Part shown: piece after piece, positions 1 to 5,353 of the stretch
Numbering within the stretch: the stretch's first letter is position 1
Layout of the letters: each line of letters begins with the position of its first letter
Assembly (NCBI GenBank): GCA_036397975.1
Contig: DASWHW010000098.1
Span: 1-6,981, forward strand
Direction of reading: 5' to 3'
Length of the DNA: 6,981 nt
DNA from: SZUA-287 sp036397975
GTDB taxonomy: Bacteria; Bacteroidota; Ignavibacteria; UBA10030; UBA6906
Program-made: the position numbers and the translations under genes
Notes under the pieces: generated by a model
Databases searched by the model: none
Told to the model about the DNA's origin: nothing
What the model saw: only the letters and a program-made list of their open reading frames with translations

Positions 1-274
1 GCTCACGAAGCAGATCGAAGAGACTATCCATCATGACTTCGACCTGCAACTGAAAAAGAAAAATGATGAGCTACCGGGTTCCGAATGAGGGTACCAAGAG
101 TTCGACCGGAAGTTCGACACCCTTCCGAACAGCAAGCAGAAGGCTCTACTTCAGAAGATCGTGGAGAGAATTGACATCGACCGGGAAACAAGGCTTGCCA
201 AGTGCTATCTGCGAAAACTCCCAAGGATATCGGACCCCCGGCACTCGATATCTTCAGAACACACATTACGAAAG
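1..274 (+). pseudogene. Serine site-specific recombinase, decayed C-terminal remnant (partial, left edge)
   Basis: Reading from base 2, the frame gives 28 codons beginning LTKQIEETIHHDF, then a TGA at 86-88. The same frame stays open to a TAG inside the neighbouring tRNA gene. After the TGA it contains YQEFDRKFDTLPNSKQ, ALLQKIVERIDID and AKCYLRKLP. Charged, helix-rich text with a late 'LLQKIVERIDID' segment resembles the far C-terminal coiled-coil tail of large serine recombinases. The catalytic domain would lie off the left edge, so the family call rests on the tail alone. The in-frame stop and the lack of a proper end before the tRNA gene suggest a dead gene. It could instead be a shorter protein ending at 88. 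Large serine recombinases mobilise integrative elements, and its position beside tRNA-Glu fits an old element boundary, but that link is inference. The exact 3' limit is unclear (about 230-274). Confidence 0.5.
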
Positions 275-347
275 TGCCCCCAACCGGATTCGAACCGGTG
301 TTACAAGCTTGAAAAGCTCGTGTCCTAGGCCTCTAGACGATGGGGGC
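275..347 (-). tRNA. tRNA-Glu (UUC)
   Basis: The minus strand folds as a 73-base cloverleaf. The 7-bp acceptor stem is GCCCCCA with TGGGGGC. The D-arm reads GTCTAGAGGCCTAGGAC, typical of bacterial tRNA-Glu. The anticodon stem CGAGC/GCUUG encloses loop UUUUCAA, giving anticodon UUC. The T-arm is CCGGTTCGAATCCGG. The discriminator is A and no CCA follows, so CCA must be added after transcription. The 5' end lies only 5 bases from the outer repeat (from 353) of the four-helix-bundle unit. No promoter is obvious in that gap, so it may be transcribed through from tRNA-Arg. Confidence 0.95.
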
Positions 348-352
348 AGACC

Positions 353-378
353 ATTGCGGATTGGAGATTGCGGACTGG
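353..378. repeat. Left terminal repeat of the four-helix-bundle unit
   Basis: Bases 366-378 (GATTGCGGACTGG) are the exact reverse complement of 766-778. After a 3-base mismatch block, five more bases match (358-362 against 782-786). The octamer ATTGCGGA occurs twice here, at 353-360 and 367-374. In a minus-strand transcript the two ends would pair as a 13-bp stem, a G-U pair, a 2x2 internal loop and 5 more pairs, enclosing the gene. Confidence 0.75.
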
Positions 379-385
379 TTTGCTC

Positions 386-741
386 TTAGTTCTTCAGGTG
401 TTCTTTCGCTGTTTTCCCTGATGCGGCAAGGATCGCTGTCAGCTGATCGTCTCATCGAACAGGCGTTCAAAATGATCACCACGTATCGGTCCCGACTCGT
501 GCAGCAACTCCAACCAGTATTGAGTTTCATCAGCTTCCTCTTCGGCAATAGCAACTCTGGCAATAAAGTCGGCTCTTGATCTCGCTCTGCAGGCCGATCG
601 ATAGTTTGCTCCAACAGAAGTTGCCGATCTCAGAATCTGTCTTCCGAGAATCTGGGAGACCTCTGTCCTCGGGAGACCCTCAACAAGGCGGATGATCTCC
701 AATGCGAGATTCTTCATGCGGGAGTTGATTTCATGTTTCAC
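386..741 (-). pseudogene. Four-helix-bundle protein (23S rRNA intervening-sequence family), frameshifted
   Basis: The frame from the GTG at 741 reads VKHEINSRMKNLALEIIRLV, then GRQILRSATSVGANYRSACR, then RSRADFIARVAIAEEEADE and YWLELL. This is the conserved core of the PF05635/TIGR02436 family. The family is known from insertions in 23S rRNA genes and as free-standing copies, and its biochemical role is not established. The original frame stops at 439-441 after FDETIS. The -1 frame from 448 continues DQLTAILAASGKTAKEHLKN to a TAA at 386-388, which is the usual family ending. One base lost near 449-450 explains both. Repair would give about 118 residues, the normal family length. I chose a GTG start because the family begins at KHEI and GGAGGA lies just upstream at 745-750. 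GTG at 744 is an alternative. An in-frame ATG at 795 falls in the flanking repeat and is less likely. It may be a pseudogene or a sequencing error. A product shortened by about 20 residues could still fold. Confidence 0.85.
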
Positions 742-765
742 CACTCCTCCGCCACCAGGAACCAT

Positions 766-793
766 CCAGTCCGCAATCCAAAATCCCAAATCC
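766..793. repeat. Right terminal repeat of the four-helix-bundle unit
   Basis: Bases 766-778 (CCAGTCCGCAATC) are the inverted partner of 366-378, and 782-786 pairs with 358-362. Outside this, AAATCC is repeated at 781-786 and 788-793. The gene's GTG start lies 25 bases inside this repeat. Confidence 0.75.
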
Positions 794-804
794 ACGATAT
801 CGTG
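793..804. repeat. 12-bp perfect palindrome at the 3' end of tRNA-Arg
   Basis: CACGATATCGTG is its own reverse complement. Its last two bases overlap the discriminator and last acceptor base of tRNA-Arg, and its first base overlaps the right repeat of the four-helix-bundle unit. It sits exactly at the junction of tRNA and inserted sequence. It could be a protein site, part of an insertion junction, or chance. Confidence 0.5.
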
Positions 805-876
805 ACCCCGCCGCGACTCGAACGCGGAACCTACAGCTTAGAAGGCTGTTGCTCTATCCAATTGAGCTACGGGGCC
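803..876 (-). tRNA. tRNA-Arg (UCU)
   Basis: This is a 74-base cloverleaf. The acceptor stem GGCCCCG/CGGGGTC has one G-U pair. The D-arm is GCTCAATTGGATAGAGC. The anticodon stem ACAGC/GCTGT has loop CTTCTAA, giving anticodon UCU, which reads AGA and AGG. The T-arm is CCGCGTTCGAGTCGCGG. The discriminator is A and no CCA is encoded. It is followed on the same strand by the four-helix-bundle unit and then tRNA-Glu. Confidence 0.96.
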
Positions 877-921
877 GGCTAGTTCAGCAGGGATTGCAGC
901 AGGTAAATTCTAGTTCTTTCC

Positions 922-941
922 CCGCTTTTCAAAAAAAGCGG
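922..941. terminator. Hairpin, possible terminator, upstream of tRNA-Arg
   Basis: CCGCTTTT (922-929) and AAAAGCGG (934-941) form an 8-bp perfect stem with a 4-base loop. On the minus strand it lies after tRNA-Pro and its partial copy and 46 bases before tRNA-Arg. No clean U-tract follows on either strand, so intrinsic termination is uncertain. It could also be a processing signal. Confidence 0.4.
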
Positions 942-978
942 ATGAAAATATAAGGGTTTCTGGCTCCTGTTGCAATCC

Positions 979-1013
979 AGGAAACAAACAGCCCCTCGAT
1001 GAACTCAAGGGGC
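979..1013 (-). terminator. Putative rho-independent terminator after the tRNA-Pro unit
   Basis: On the minus strand GCCCCT (1013-1008) pairs with AGGGGC (996-991) across an 11-base loop. TGTTTGTTT follows at 990-982. A GC-rich stem followed by a T-rich run suits an intrinsic terminator for transcription coming from tRNA-Pro. The loop is longer than usual and the T-run is interrupted by two G residues. Confidence 0.45.
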
Positions 1014-1064
1014 GTCGATCAAAGTCAGTCTCTTTGTTTTCCAATATCGTGAAGCTGCACTTTC

Positions 1065-1097
1065 TTGTCGGGGCGACAGGATTCGAACCTGCGACTT
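1065..1097. repeat. 33-bp direct repeat, copy 1 (tRNA 3' segment)
   Basis: These bases are identical to 1163-1195. The repeat covers the T-arm, the 3' acceptor strand and the discriminator of tRNA-Pro, plus three flanking bases. The two copies start 98 bases apart. Perfect identity extending past the tRNA end suggests a recent duplication or recombination scar and not only shared tRNA consensus. Confidence 0.9.
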
Positions 1098-1128
1098 TGG
1101 CGCCGAAGGCGCCACGCTCTTGCCGGGC
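1068..1128 (-). pseudogene. Partial tRNA-like copy (tRNA-Pro relative, 5' part missing)
   Basis: From the D-loop (GCCCGG at 1128-1123) to the discriminator at 1068 this follows tRNA-Pro position for position. It lacks a matching 5' acceptor strand and the 5' half of the D-stem (GCTC is absent), so it cannot form a normal cloverleaf. The anticodon arm differs from tRNA-Pro but is perfectly self-complementary: TGGCGCC and GGCGCCA around TTC (1098-1114). Read as a tRNA, the 7-base loop would be CCTTCGG, with C instead of the near-universal U33. That preserved pairing suggests descent from another structured tRNA, not random decay. The last 33 bases are identical to tRNA-Pro. It is probably non-functional as a tRNA. 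Confidence 0.65.
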
Positions 1129-1162
1129 ATTGTACCGGCTCCTGCAATACCTCAAATCGAGA

Positions 1163-1195
1163 TTGTCGGGGCGACAGGATTCGAACCTGCGACTT
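1163..1195. repeat. 33-bp direct repeat, copy 2 (within tRNA-Pro)
   Basis: This is the partner of 1065-1097. It forms the 3' half of the intact tRNA-Pro gene, with three extra bases beyond the discriminator. Confidence 0.9.
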
Positions 1196-1240
1196 CTTGC
1201 TCCCAAAGCAAGCGCTCTAACCGGGCTGAGCTACGCCCCG
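1166..1240 (-). tRNA. tRNA-Pro (UGG)
   Basis: This is a 75-base cloverleaf. Acceptor strands CGGGGCG and CGCCCCG pair fully. The D-stem is GCTC/GAGC. The anticodon stem CTTGC/GCAAG has loop TTTGGGA, giving anticodon UGG. The T-arm is GCAGGTTCGAATCCTGT. The discriminator is A and no CCA is encoded. It is the first gene of the tRNA region in transcript order, 129 bases downstream of the propeller gene's stop codon. Confidence 0.96.
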
Positions 1241-1369
1241 ATCGATAACAGCGGAAAGAAGTTACGAAAACCTTGCTTCGCGCGCAACAATGGAACCGTC
1301 GGACCAGAGGATTTCAATTCTCTACAATTCCGCAATCGGGACGACTCCGATGTCGATGGATGCGATGGC
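1241..1369. other. Spacer between tRNA-Pro and the propeller gene
   Basis: It should hold the tRNA-Pro promoter and the 3' end of the propeller transcript. I find no convincing -35/-10 pair and no strong terminator hairpin. CATCG occurs three times within about 20 bases on the minus strand just after the stop codon, probably by chance. Confidence 0.4.
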
Positions 1370-1639
1370 TCACCTCAGCAATAAGAGTTTCTTCGTTGCG
1401 ACAAAATCTCCAGCTTGCAGATTGTACAGATACATGCCGCTTGCCAGTCCCTTGGCGTTCCAATTCACGGTGTAAGTCCCCGGCTGCTTCTCTTCGTTGA
1501 CAAGCGTGGCGACTTCACGGCCCAACATGTCGTGAACTGTCAGGGTTACCAGTCCGAAATCGGCAATCGTAAAATCGAAATGGGTACTCGGGTTGAAAGG
1601 ATTGGGATAGTTCTGTGCAAGCATGAATTCTCCTGGAAC
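1370..1639 (-). other. Type A T9SS C-terminal sorting domain (coding region)
   Basis: This encodes residues 805-893 of the propeller protein. The order is a YPNPFNP motif, two beta-strand stretches, 'GREVATLVNE', a 'PGTYTVNWNA' strand, then GMYLYNLQAG and the terminal KKLLLLR. Known type IX cargo domains in this phylum have the same order. Confidence 0.9.
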
Positions 1640-4051
1640 CTCCCGCGGCTCGCCAACGCCAACAGGGGAATCGAACTGCGTGCTGAATACCCCGCGTGCA
1701 TGAGTTCCCACGGCAAGTGTCCGATCGTCCTCGCGATAGTCCATCATCGCGATCAAAATGTTGCCGATCTCGGCTGGTGCCTCCTGGGTCCAAACTGTAG
1801 ATGAGCCGTTGAGAGTTGCGGTTGAAAGCAGCCCTATGCTTGTGCCGATGAATACCTGCTGTGCACCATCCACATAGAAGATTGTCGCCCAACGGACGGA
1901 CGGGCCGGATGGTCCGGCGAGATTGCCTTCCACGTCGGTCCAGGTTGCGCCGCCATCTGTGGTGTACCAGAGGTTTAGAAAATTGTAATTGCCGAATGCG
2001 AGGAGCACGTTGTTCGAGTTTGTCGGATCGATAGCGAGTCCTCGCACGAAGCCGCCGGTTGATGTTCCGCCATTCAGTCCAGGAGGAGTAATCGTGGTGA
2101 CAGTCGGCGTAGGTGTGTTTGCATTGTCCACCCGTTTCACGACCCCGTCGGTGGTGCCGTAATAGACGACGTTCGAGGAATCTGCCTTCGAGACGTTGAT
2201 CGTACTAATGCGTCTGGAGTATCCGGTTCCTTCACCTACATCTGTAGCAGTAATTGCAGTCCAGCCGGTTGTAGTGGTTGCGTTTGGCGCATTGTCATTC
2301 CGCCAGATGGCGCTTGTGAGAGTGGGGGACGACCTCCCACCTCCGTAATACAGAATGCGCGTGTTGTTTGGGTCAAGCGCAATCGGGTTGACGAATAACT
2401 GTCTCGTTGAACCCGACGGCGTAATATTCACTGTGCCGGTTATCGAGAGCGTATGCCGCTGCATCTGTCCGTTCTGATACTGCGTGTAAAGACGATTGTC
2501 TGCCAGTCGCGGCACTTTGACGACCGTACCATCGCCGCCAAATACCATCACCCAATCCGAAGCCCCGGGAAGATTGCCCATGAGGGTTCCGTTATCCTGC
2601 GCTCCCGCCATAATGATGTCACTTGCGCTGTCCGGACAGATGGACACAGAATAAAACTGCGTGACGTTGTAACCATTGTTAAGACTAATCCATGAGACAT
2701 TCGATATACCAATGTCGGTTGACTTCGAAAGTCCGCCGTCGTGCCCGGAGTAGTAAACGTTAGGACTGCCCGGTCTGAAGAACCCGGACTGCAGATCGGG
2801 ATGATGGTTCAGTCCCGGCCAGTACGGGTAGCCGCCGATCGTCGTTGTAGAGGCAGAAGTCGAGAAACCGTTTGTGGATCGGTAGAGATTTGTTCCACCA
2901 ATCACAACAAAGTTCTCGTCGTCCGGCTTCACGTGCAGTGTCTGGTCGTAACCTGTTTGAGTGCTCAGATCACCCGGAAGGTTTGCGCTTCTGTTCTCCC
3001 ATGTGCTTGTATTGTCGGTGTATTTCCAGAATTGATGGCTGCTGCCAGAGACGTTCACGAAAAAGTAAATCACGTCTTGATTGGAAGGAGAAAGACCGAT
3101 GACGACGCGGCCTGTGCTCGCTGGAAAATTAGCAGGCGTTATGTTGGCCCAATTGACGCCATCGACTGAGCGCCAGAGTTTCGTGATACCCCCTTGCCGC
3201 GTGTATCCGTACGCAATACCGTTCTCTCCAACAACAACATCCGTGAATGAGGAGTCTGCCGCCACGACCTGTGCCCAACTGCCGCCGCCGTCGCTTGACC
3301 GATAAATGCCGTTGTACGTTGCAACGAGAAGCTCGTCCATTGATGGTTCGGAAGGATCGATGGCAACCCTCCAGATGTAGTCGAAGGAGTCTGTGATGTT
3401 CGGTGTTCCGGAAGAGGTAGAGGGAAGCAGGTTCCATGTAAGGCCATTGTCCGTGGACTTGAAGACTCCGTCGCCGCGATAGAGAGAGCCCCATCGCGTG
3501 TCGTTCGTCGTCGATCCCCGGAACTCTCCGGTTCCGACATACCATGTATTTGTTCGGCCGGGTCTTGTGTCCTGCACGATGCAGGTTGTTGTATGAATCT
3601 GCCACGGTGCGGTCGTAAGGAGCCAGGAACTCCCATCGTTTGTCGATCTCCAGATACCTCCCGCAACGCTTCCGGCTATCAGGATGTCCGGATTGACGAT
3701 ATCGCAGGCGAACACGCGTGAACGGCCGCCGATGTTGTTGGGGCCGCGCTCAGTCCACACAAGAGATGATCCGCCCTTCGCCAGAGACCGCTCACTTCGC
3801 GCCGGGAGACGATTGGCAAGCTCACGCTCTTTTGCGTGAATGTTGCGCGGGATCTCGTTTACAGCCGGATCGCGCATGATCATGAACTCCATTTCCGCCT
3901 GCGCATGAGGATCGTCGGGTGTGCCGAGCGAGAGTGGAAGCTTGATTGCTTTGAGGGATGGTGTCTCTTGCTTCGGTGATTCGAAGAAAAGATATGCTGC
4001 AACGGAGATAGTGATGAGGAGAGACGCGGTGACGAAAAATGGGCGCGTCAT
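1370..4051 (-). CDS. Secreted Asp-box beta-propeller protein with type IX secretion (Por) sorting domain
   Basis: This 893-residue protein is predicted to leave the cell by the type IX system. Residues 4-22 are a hydrophobic Sec-type signal without an obvious cleavage site. A proline-rich, charged linker runs to about 95. From VWTERGPNNIGG (98-109) the sequence is sialidase/VPS10-like propeller. Asp-box motifs (SxDxGxxW) occur at 136-143, 199-206 and 252-259, a shortened one at 295-301, and one with T for S at 697-704. The C-terminal domain (805-893, bases 1370-1639) has NYPNPFNPST (814-823), DMLGREVATLVNE (841-853), GLASGMYLY (868-876) and ends KKLLLLR. This is the classic type A sorting signal that directs outer-membrane passage and surface attachment or release. 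The start is supported by AAGGGAGG four bases upstream. Despite Asp-boxes, I see no sialidase catalytic set. A binding, scaffold or adhesion role is inference. Confidence 0.92.
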   Translation of the reverse strand: MTRPFFVTASLLITISVAAYLFFESPKQETPSLKAIKLPLSLGTPDDPHAQAEMEFMIMRDPAVNEIPRNIHAKERELANRLPARSERSLAKGGSSLVWTERGPNNIGGRSRVFACDIVNPDILIAGSVAGGIWRSTNDGSSWLLTTAPWQIHTTTCIVQDTRPGRTNTWYVGTGEFRGSTTNDTRWGSLYRGDGVFKSTDNGLTWNLLPSTSSGTPNITDSFDYIWRVAIDPSEPSMDELLVATYNGIYRSSDGGGSWAQVVAADSSFTDVVVGENGIAYGYTRQGGITKLWRSVDGVNWANITPANFPASTGRVVIGLSPSNQDVIYFFVNVSGSSHQFWKYTDNTSTWENRSANLPGDLSTQTGYDQTLHVKPDDENFVVIGGTNLYRSTNGFSTSASTTTIGGYPYWPGLNHHPDLQSGFFRPGSPNVYYSGHDGGLSKSTDIGISNVSWISLNNGYNVTQFYSVSICPDSASDIIMAGAQDNGTLMGNLPGASDWVMVFGGDGTVVKVPRLADNRLYTQYQNGQMQRHTLSITGTVNITPSGSTRQLFVNPIALDPNNTRILYYGGGRSSPTLTSAIWRNDNAPNATTTTGWTAITATDVGEGTGYSRRISTINVSKADSSNVVYYGTTDGVVKRVDNANTPTPTVTTITPPGLNGGTSTGGFVRGLAIDPTNSNNVLLAFGNYNFLNLWYTTDGGATWTDVEGNLAGPSGPSVRWATIFYVDGAQQVFIGTSIGLLSTATLNGSSTVWTQEAPAEIGNILIAMMDYREDDRTLAVGTHARGVFSTQFDSPVGVGEPREVPGEFMLAQNYPNPFNPSTHFDFTIADFGLVTLTVHDMLGREVATLVNEEKQPGTYTVNWNAKGLASGMYLYNLQAGDFVATKKLLLLR

Positions 4052-4055
4052 GGAA

Positions 4056-4063
4056 CCTCCCTT
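4056..4063 (-). promoter_or_regulatory. Strong ribosome binding site of the propeller gene
   Basis: The minus strand reads AAGGGAGG, four bases before the ATG at 4051. It fixes the start just before the hydrophobic signal segment. Confidence 0.75.
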
Positions 4064-4076
4064 GGATAATGGATTG

Positions 4077-4136
4077 CCTTTTCAAGCGGGTGATTGTGAG
4101 GGAATATAGTAATTGTCGTGGTGAAAAGGAAAAGGC
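4077..4136 (-). promoter_or_regulatory. Candidate promoter and inverted-repeat region for the propeller gene
   Basis: The 98-base gap between the DUF1428 stop and the propeller start contains an AT-rich TATATT (minus strand, 4108-4103) that could be a -10 box. No good -35 box is placed. It lies inside inverted repeats: CCTTTTCA (4077-4084) pairs with TGAAAAGG (4122-4129), and GCCTTTTC (4076-4083) pairs with GAAAAGGC (4129-4136). The left arm thus has two overlapping partners. It may be an operator or alternative hairpins, but evidence is thin. Confidence 0.25.
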
Positions 4137-4149
4137 TGCAAAGTCGATA

Positions 4150-4509
4150 TCAGCGTTCGACAAGAACCTTGAATCCTCCGTATACCATACGCTTCAGATC
4201 GAATGGCATCGATTTCGAATCCATCATCTTGGCGATCCGCGGATCTTTCATCACCTTCCCATTCACATGATCGCGATGCGCTCGCGATTTGAACACAATC
4301 CAGGAGAATACCACCGTCTCGCCGCGTTTCAGTCTGACAGTTCGCGGGAAGGGAACGACTCCCTTGATGTTCATGTCGTCACCAACGCATTCACGATACT
4401 CCAAGGCGCCATGTTTCAGCCAGACCTGTCCGGCCTTTTGTGCTATTCGGCGGTATGTCTGTATGTGTTTTTTGGGGATCGGCAAAACGAATCCGTCAAC
4501 GTATTTCAT
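4150..4509 (-). CDS. DUF1428 family protein
   Basis: This 119-residue protein is close to the usual DUF1428 length and carries family blocks throughout: MKYVDGFVLP (1-10), HGALEYRECVGDD (33-45), GETVVFSWIV (63-72), KSRAHRD (74-80), VMKDPRI (86-92), MPFDLKRMVYGGFKVLV (101-117). The family is a small cytoplasmic alpha/beta fold related to ferredoxin-like dimeric barrels. Its biochemical function is unknown. AGGAGA precedes the ATG at a normal distance. It is the last gene of the small-gene run, 41 bases after the VOC gene, so translation from a shared message is plausible. Confidence 0.9.
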   Translation of the reverse strand: MKYVDGFVLPIPKKHIQTYRRIAQKAGQVWLKHGALEYRECVGDDMNIKGVVPFPRTVRLKRGETVVFSWIVFKSRAHRDHVNGKVMKDPRIAKMMDSKSMPFDLKRMVYGGFKVLVER

Positions 4510-4550
4510 AAAGTTCTCCTTTTGTTTTTGGCCTGAATCAAGAACCGATT

Positions 4551-4940
4551 TTATTGCTTCGCTTCAAGGACAGAGAGAATGTTCCCGGCAGGATCAGTAA
4601 ACCATGCGATCTTCGGGCCGCCGCCATGAAAGATTCCTTTCTCATCAGTCTTAAGATTCGCTCTGTCATATCTTTCAAAACGGACCCCACGTCTGGTCAG
4701 CTCGTCCACGGCCTTTTCAACGTTGTCGACAGGGAAGTTGAGAATAGTAAACGTTGCCGGTGTGTGATCTGGTTTTGGATATATCATTATCTCACCGCCG
4801 CCCGCAAGGCGCAGATGTAACAAGCCTTTCATCGCGGGGTCTTCGGATACATCCAGACCGAGGGTTTGTCCGTAGAATGCCCTGGCTTTCTGCGTATCGT
4901 TGACAGAAAATCCGCTGAATGCTTTAGTGTTCTTGAACAT
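4551..4940 (-). CDS. VOC family protein (glyoxalase/bleomycin-resistance fold)
   Basis: This 129-residue protein has the paired beta-alpha-beta-beta-beta arrangement of the vicinal oxygen chelate superfamily. FSVNDTQKARAFYGQTLGLD (11-30) is the first module's strand, helix and turn. FPVDNVEKAVDELTRRGVRF (69-88) is the second module's equivalent. AWFTDPAGNILSVLE (112-126) is the signature closing segment, with E126 in the usual metal-ligand position. The matching N-terminal ligand is not clearly a histidine, so catalysis is unproven. The substrate is unknown. I place the start at the ATG at 4940: AAGGAG lies eight bases upstream. A GTG three codons earlier is too close to that site. Its neighbours are DUF1428 downstream and the small barrel-like gene upstream. 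Confidence 0.88.
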   Translation of the reverse strand: MFKNTKAFSGFSVNDTQKARAFYGQTLGLDVSEDPAMKGLLHLRLAGGGEIMIYPKPDHTPATFTILNFPVDNVEKAVDELTRRGVRFERYDRANLKTDEKGIFHGGGPKIAWFTDPAGNILSVLEAKQ

Positions 4941-4976
4941 GAGTCTCACTCCTTATGATTTCCTCAAGATGTTCGG

Positions 4977-5279
4977 CTATTCCACGATCTGGTACACTTC
5001 CCGTCGGCCCGTGAGGTACATTTCAGTGTACTTCGACATTTCTTCGGCGACTTGAGGATCCATTTTTGGATCGGGCTTTCCCGACTTATAGTCCTCCATT
5101 TGCTTTTCAAACTCCGCCAGACTATTCACCTGCATCTCCATTACTACTGTGTTGTAGTTCCCGACCATATCGGTCATAACACGGACGTTCGAATCCCCAC
5201 CCATCCCTTTCTTGAACAACTTCGCAAGCTTGGATGCATGGCCCGGTTTTGCTGTAAACACTTCCCGAATGATGAGCAT
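4977..5279 (-). CDS. Small dimeric alpha/beta-barrel-like protein of unknown function
   Basis: This 100-residue protein begins MLIIREVFTAKPGHASKLAK, a strand followed by a helix. It continues with VRVMTDMVGNYNTVVMEMQV (32-51), two strands around a turn, then SLAEFEKQMEDY (53-64) and a closing strand GRREVYQIV (91-99). The pattern suits NIPSNAP or antibiotic-biosynthesis-monooxygenase-like ferredoxin folds that pair into barrels. I cannot assign a precise family and see no cofactor motif. Such proteins are usually cytoplasmic. AAAGGAG stands eight bases before the ATG. The 74-base AT-rich gap upstream leaves room for an internal promoter. Confidence 0.8.
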   Translation of the reverse strand: MLIIREVFTAKPGHASKLAKLFKKGMGGDSNVRVMTDMVGNYNTVVMEMQVNSLAEFEKQMEDYKSGKPDPKMDPQVAEEMSKYTEMYLTGRREVYQIVE

Positions 5280-5312
5280 GATTGTTTCTCCTTTAACAAA
5301 AAATTATTGATT

Positions 5313-5341
5313 TGAGTAATTAGTTTGCCTGCTATCGACAA
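5313..5341 (-). promoter_or_regulatory. Weak candidate promoter before the barrel-like gene
   Basis: On the minus strand TTGTCG (5341-5336) and TACTCA (5318-5313) are 17 bases apart, inside the AT-rich gap after DoxX. Both boxes are poor matches to the sigma-70 consensus, and I do not see the FCB-type TAnnTTTG box well placed. It might start a separate transcript for the last three small genes. Confidence 0.2.
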
Positions 5342-5353
5342 AGTCAGCGCCAC

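Noticed and set aside
63..389. Open frame on the + strand with text NRIRTGVTSLKSSCPRPLDD
   Set aside because: It is antisense to tRNA-Glu and out of frame with the recombinase-like tail.
1065..1195. 33-bp repeats as a two-unit CRISPR array
   Set aside because: The repeats are tRNA 3' halves. There are only two, with one 65-base intervening stretch that itself resembles a tRNA, and no cas genes are present.
1034..1384. Open frame on the + strand with text like GATGFEPATLAPKA and GRQDSNLRLLAPKA
   Set aside because: It is the antisense reading of tRNA-Pro and its partial copy. Such 'GATGFEP' peptides are a known artefact of tRNA genes read backwards.
3129..3666. Two long minus-strand frames of 158 and 175 codons
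   Set aside because: They are shifted-frame shadows of the propeller gene, without domain text or start signals.
4142..4160. GTCGA/TCGAC inverted repeat across the DUF1428 stop codon as a terminator
   Set aside because: It has only five pairs, a 9-base loop, and no U-tract.
4941..4949. GTG start three codons before the VOC gene ATG
   Set aside because: The Shine-Dalgarno AAGGAG directly touches this GTG, but sits eight bases before the ATG at 4940.
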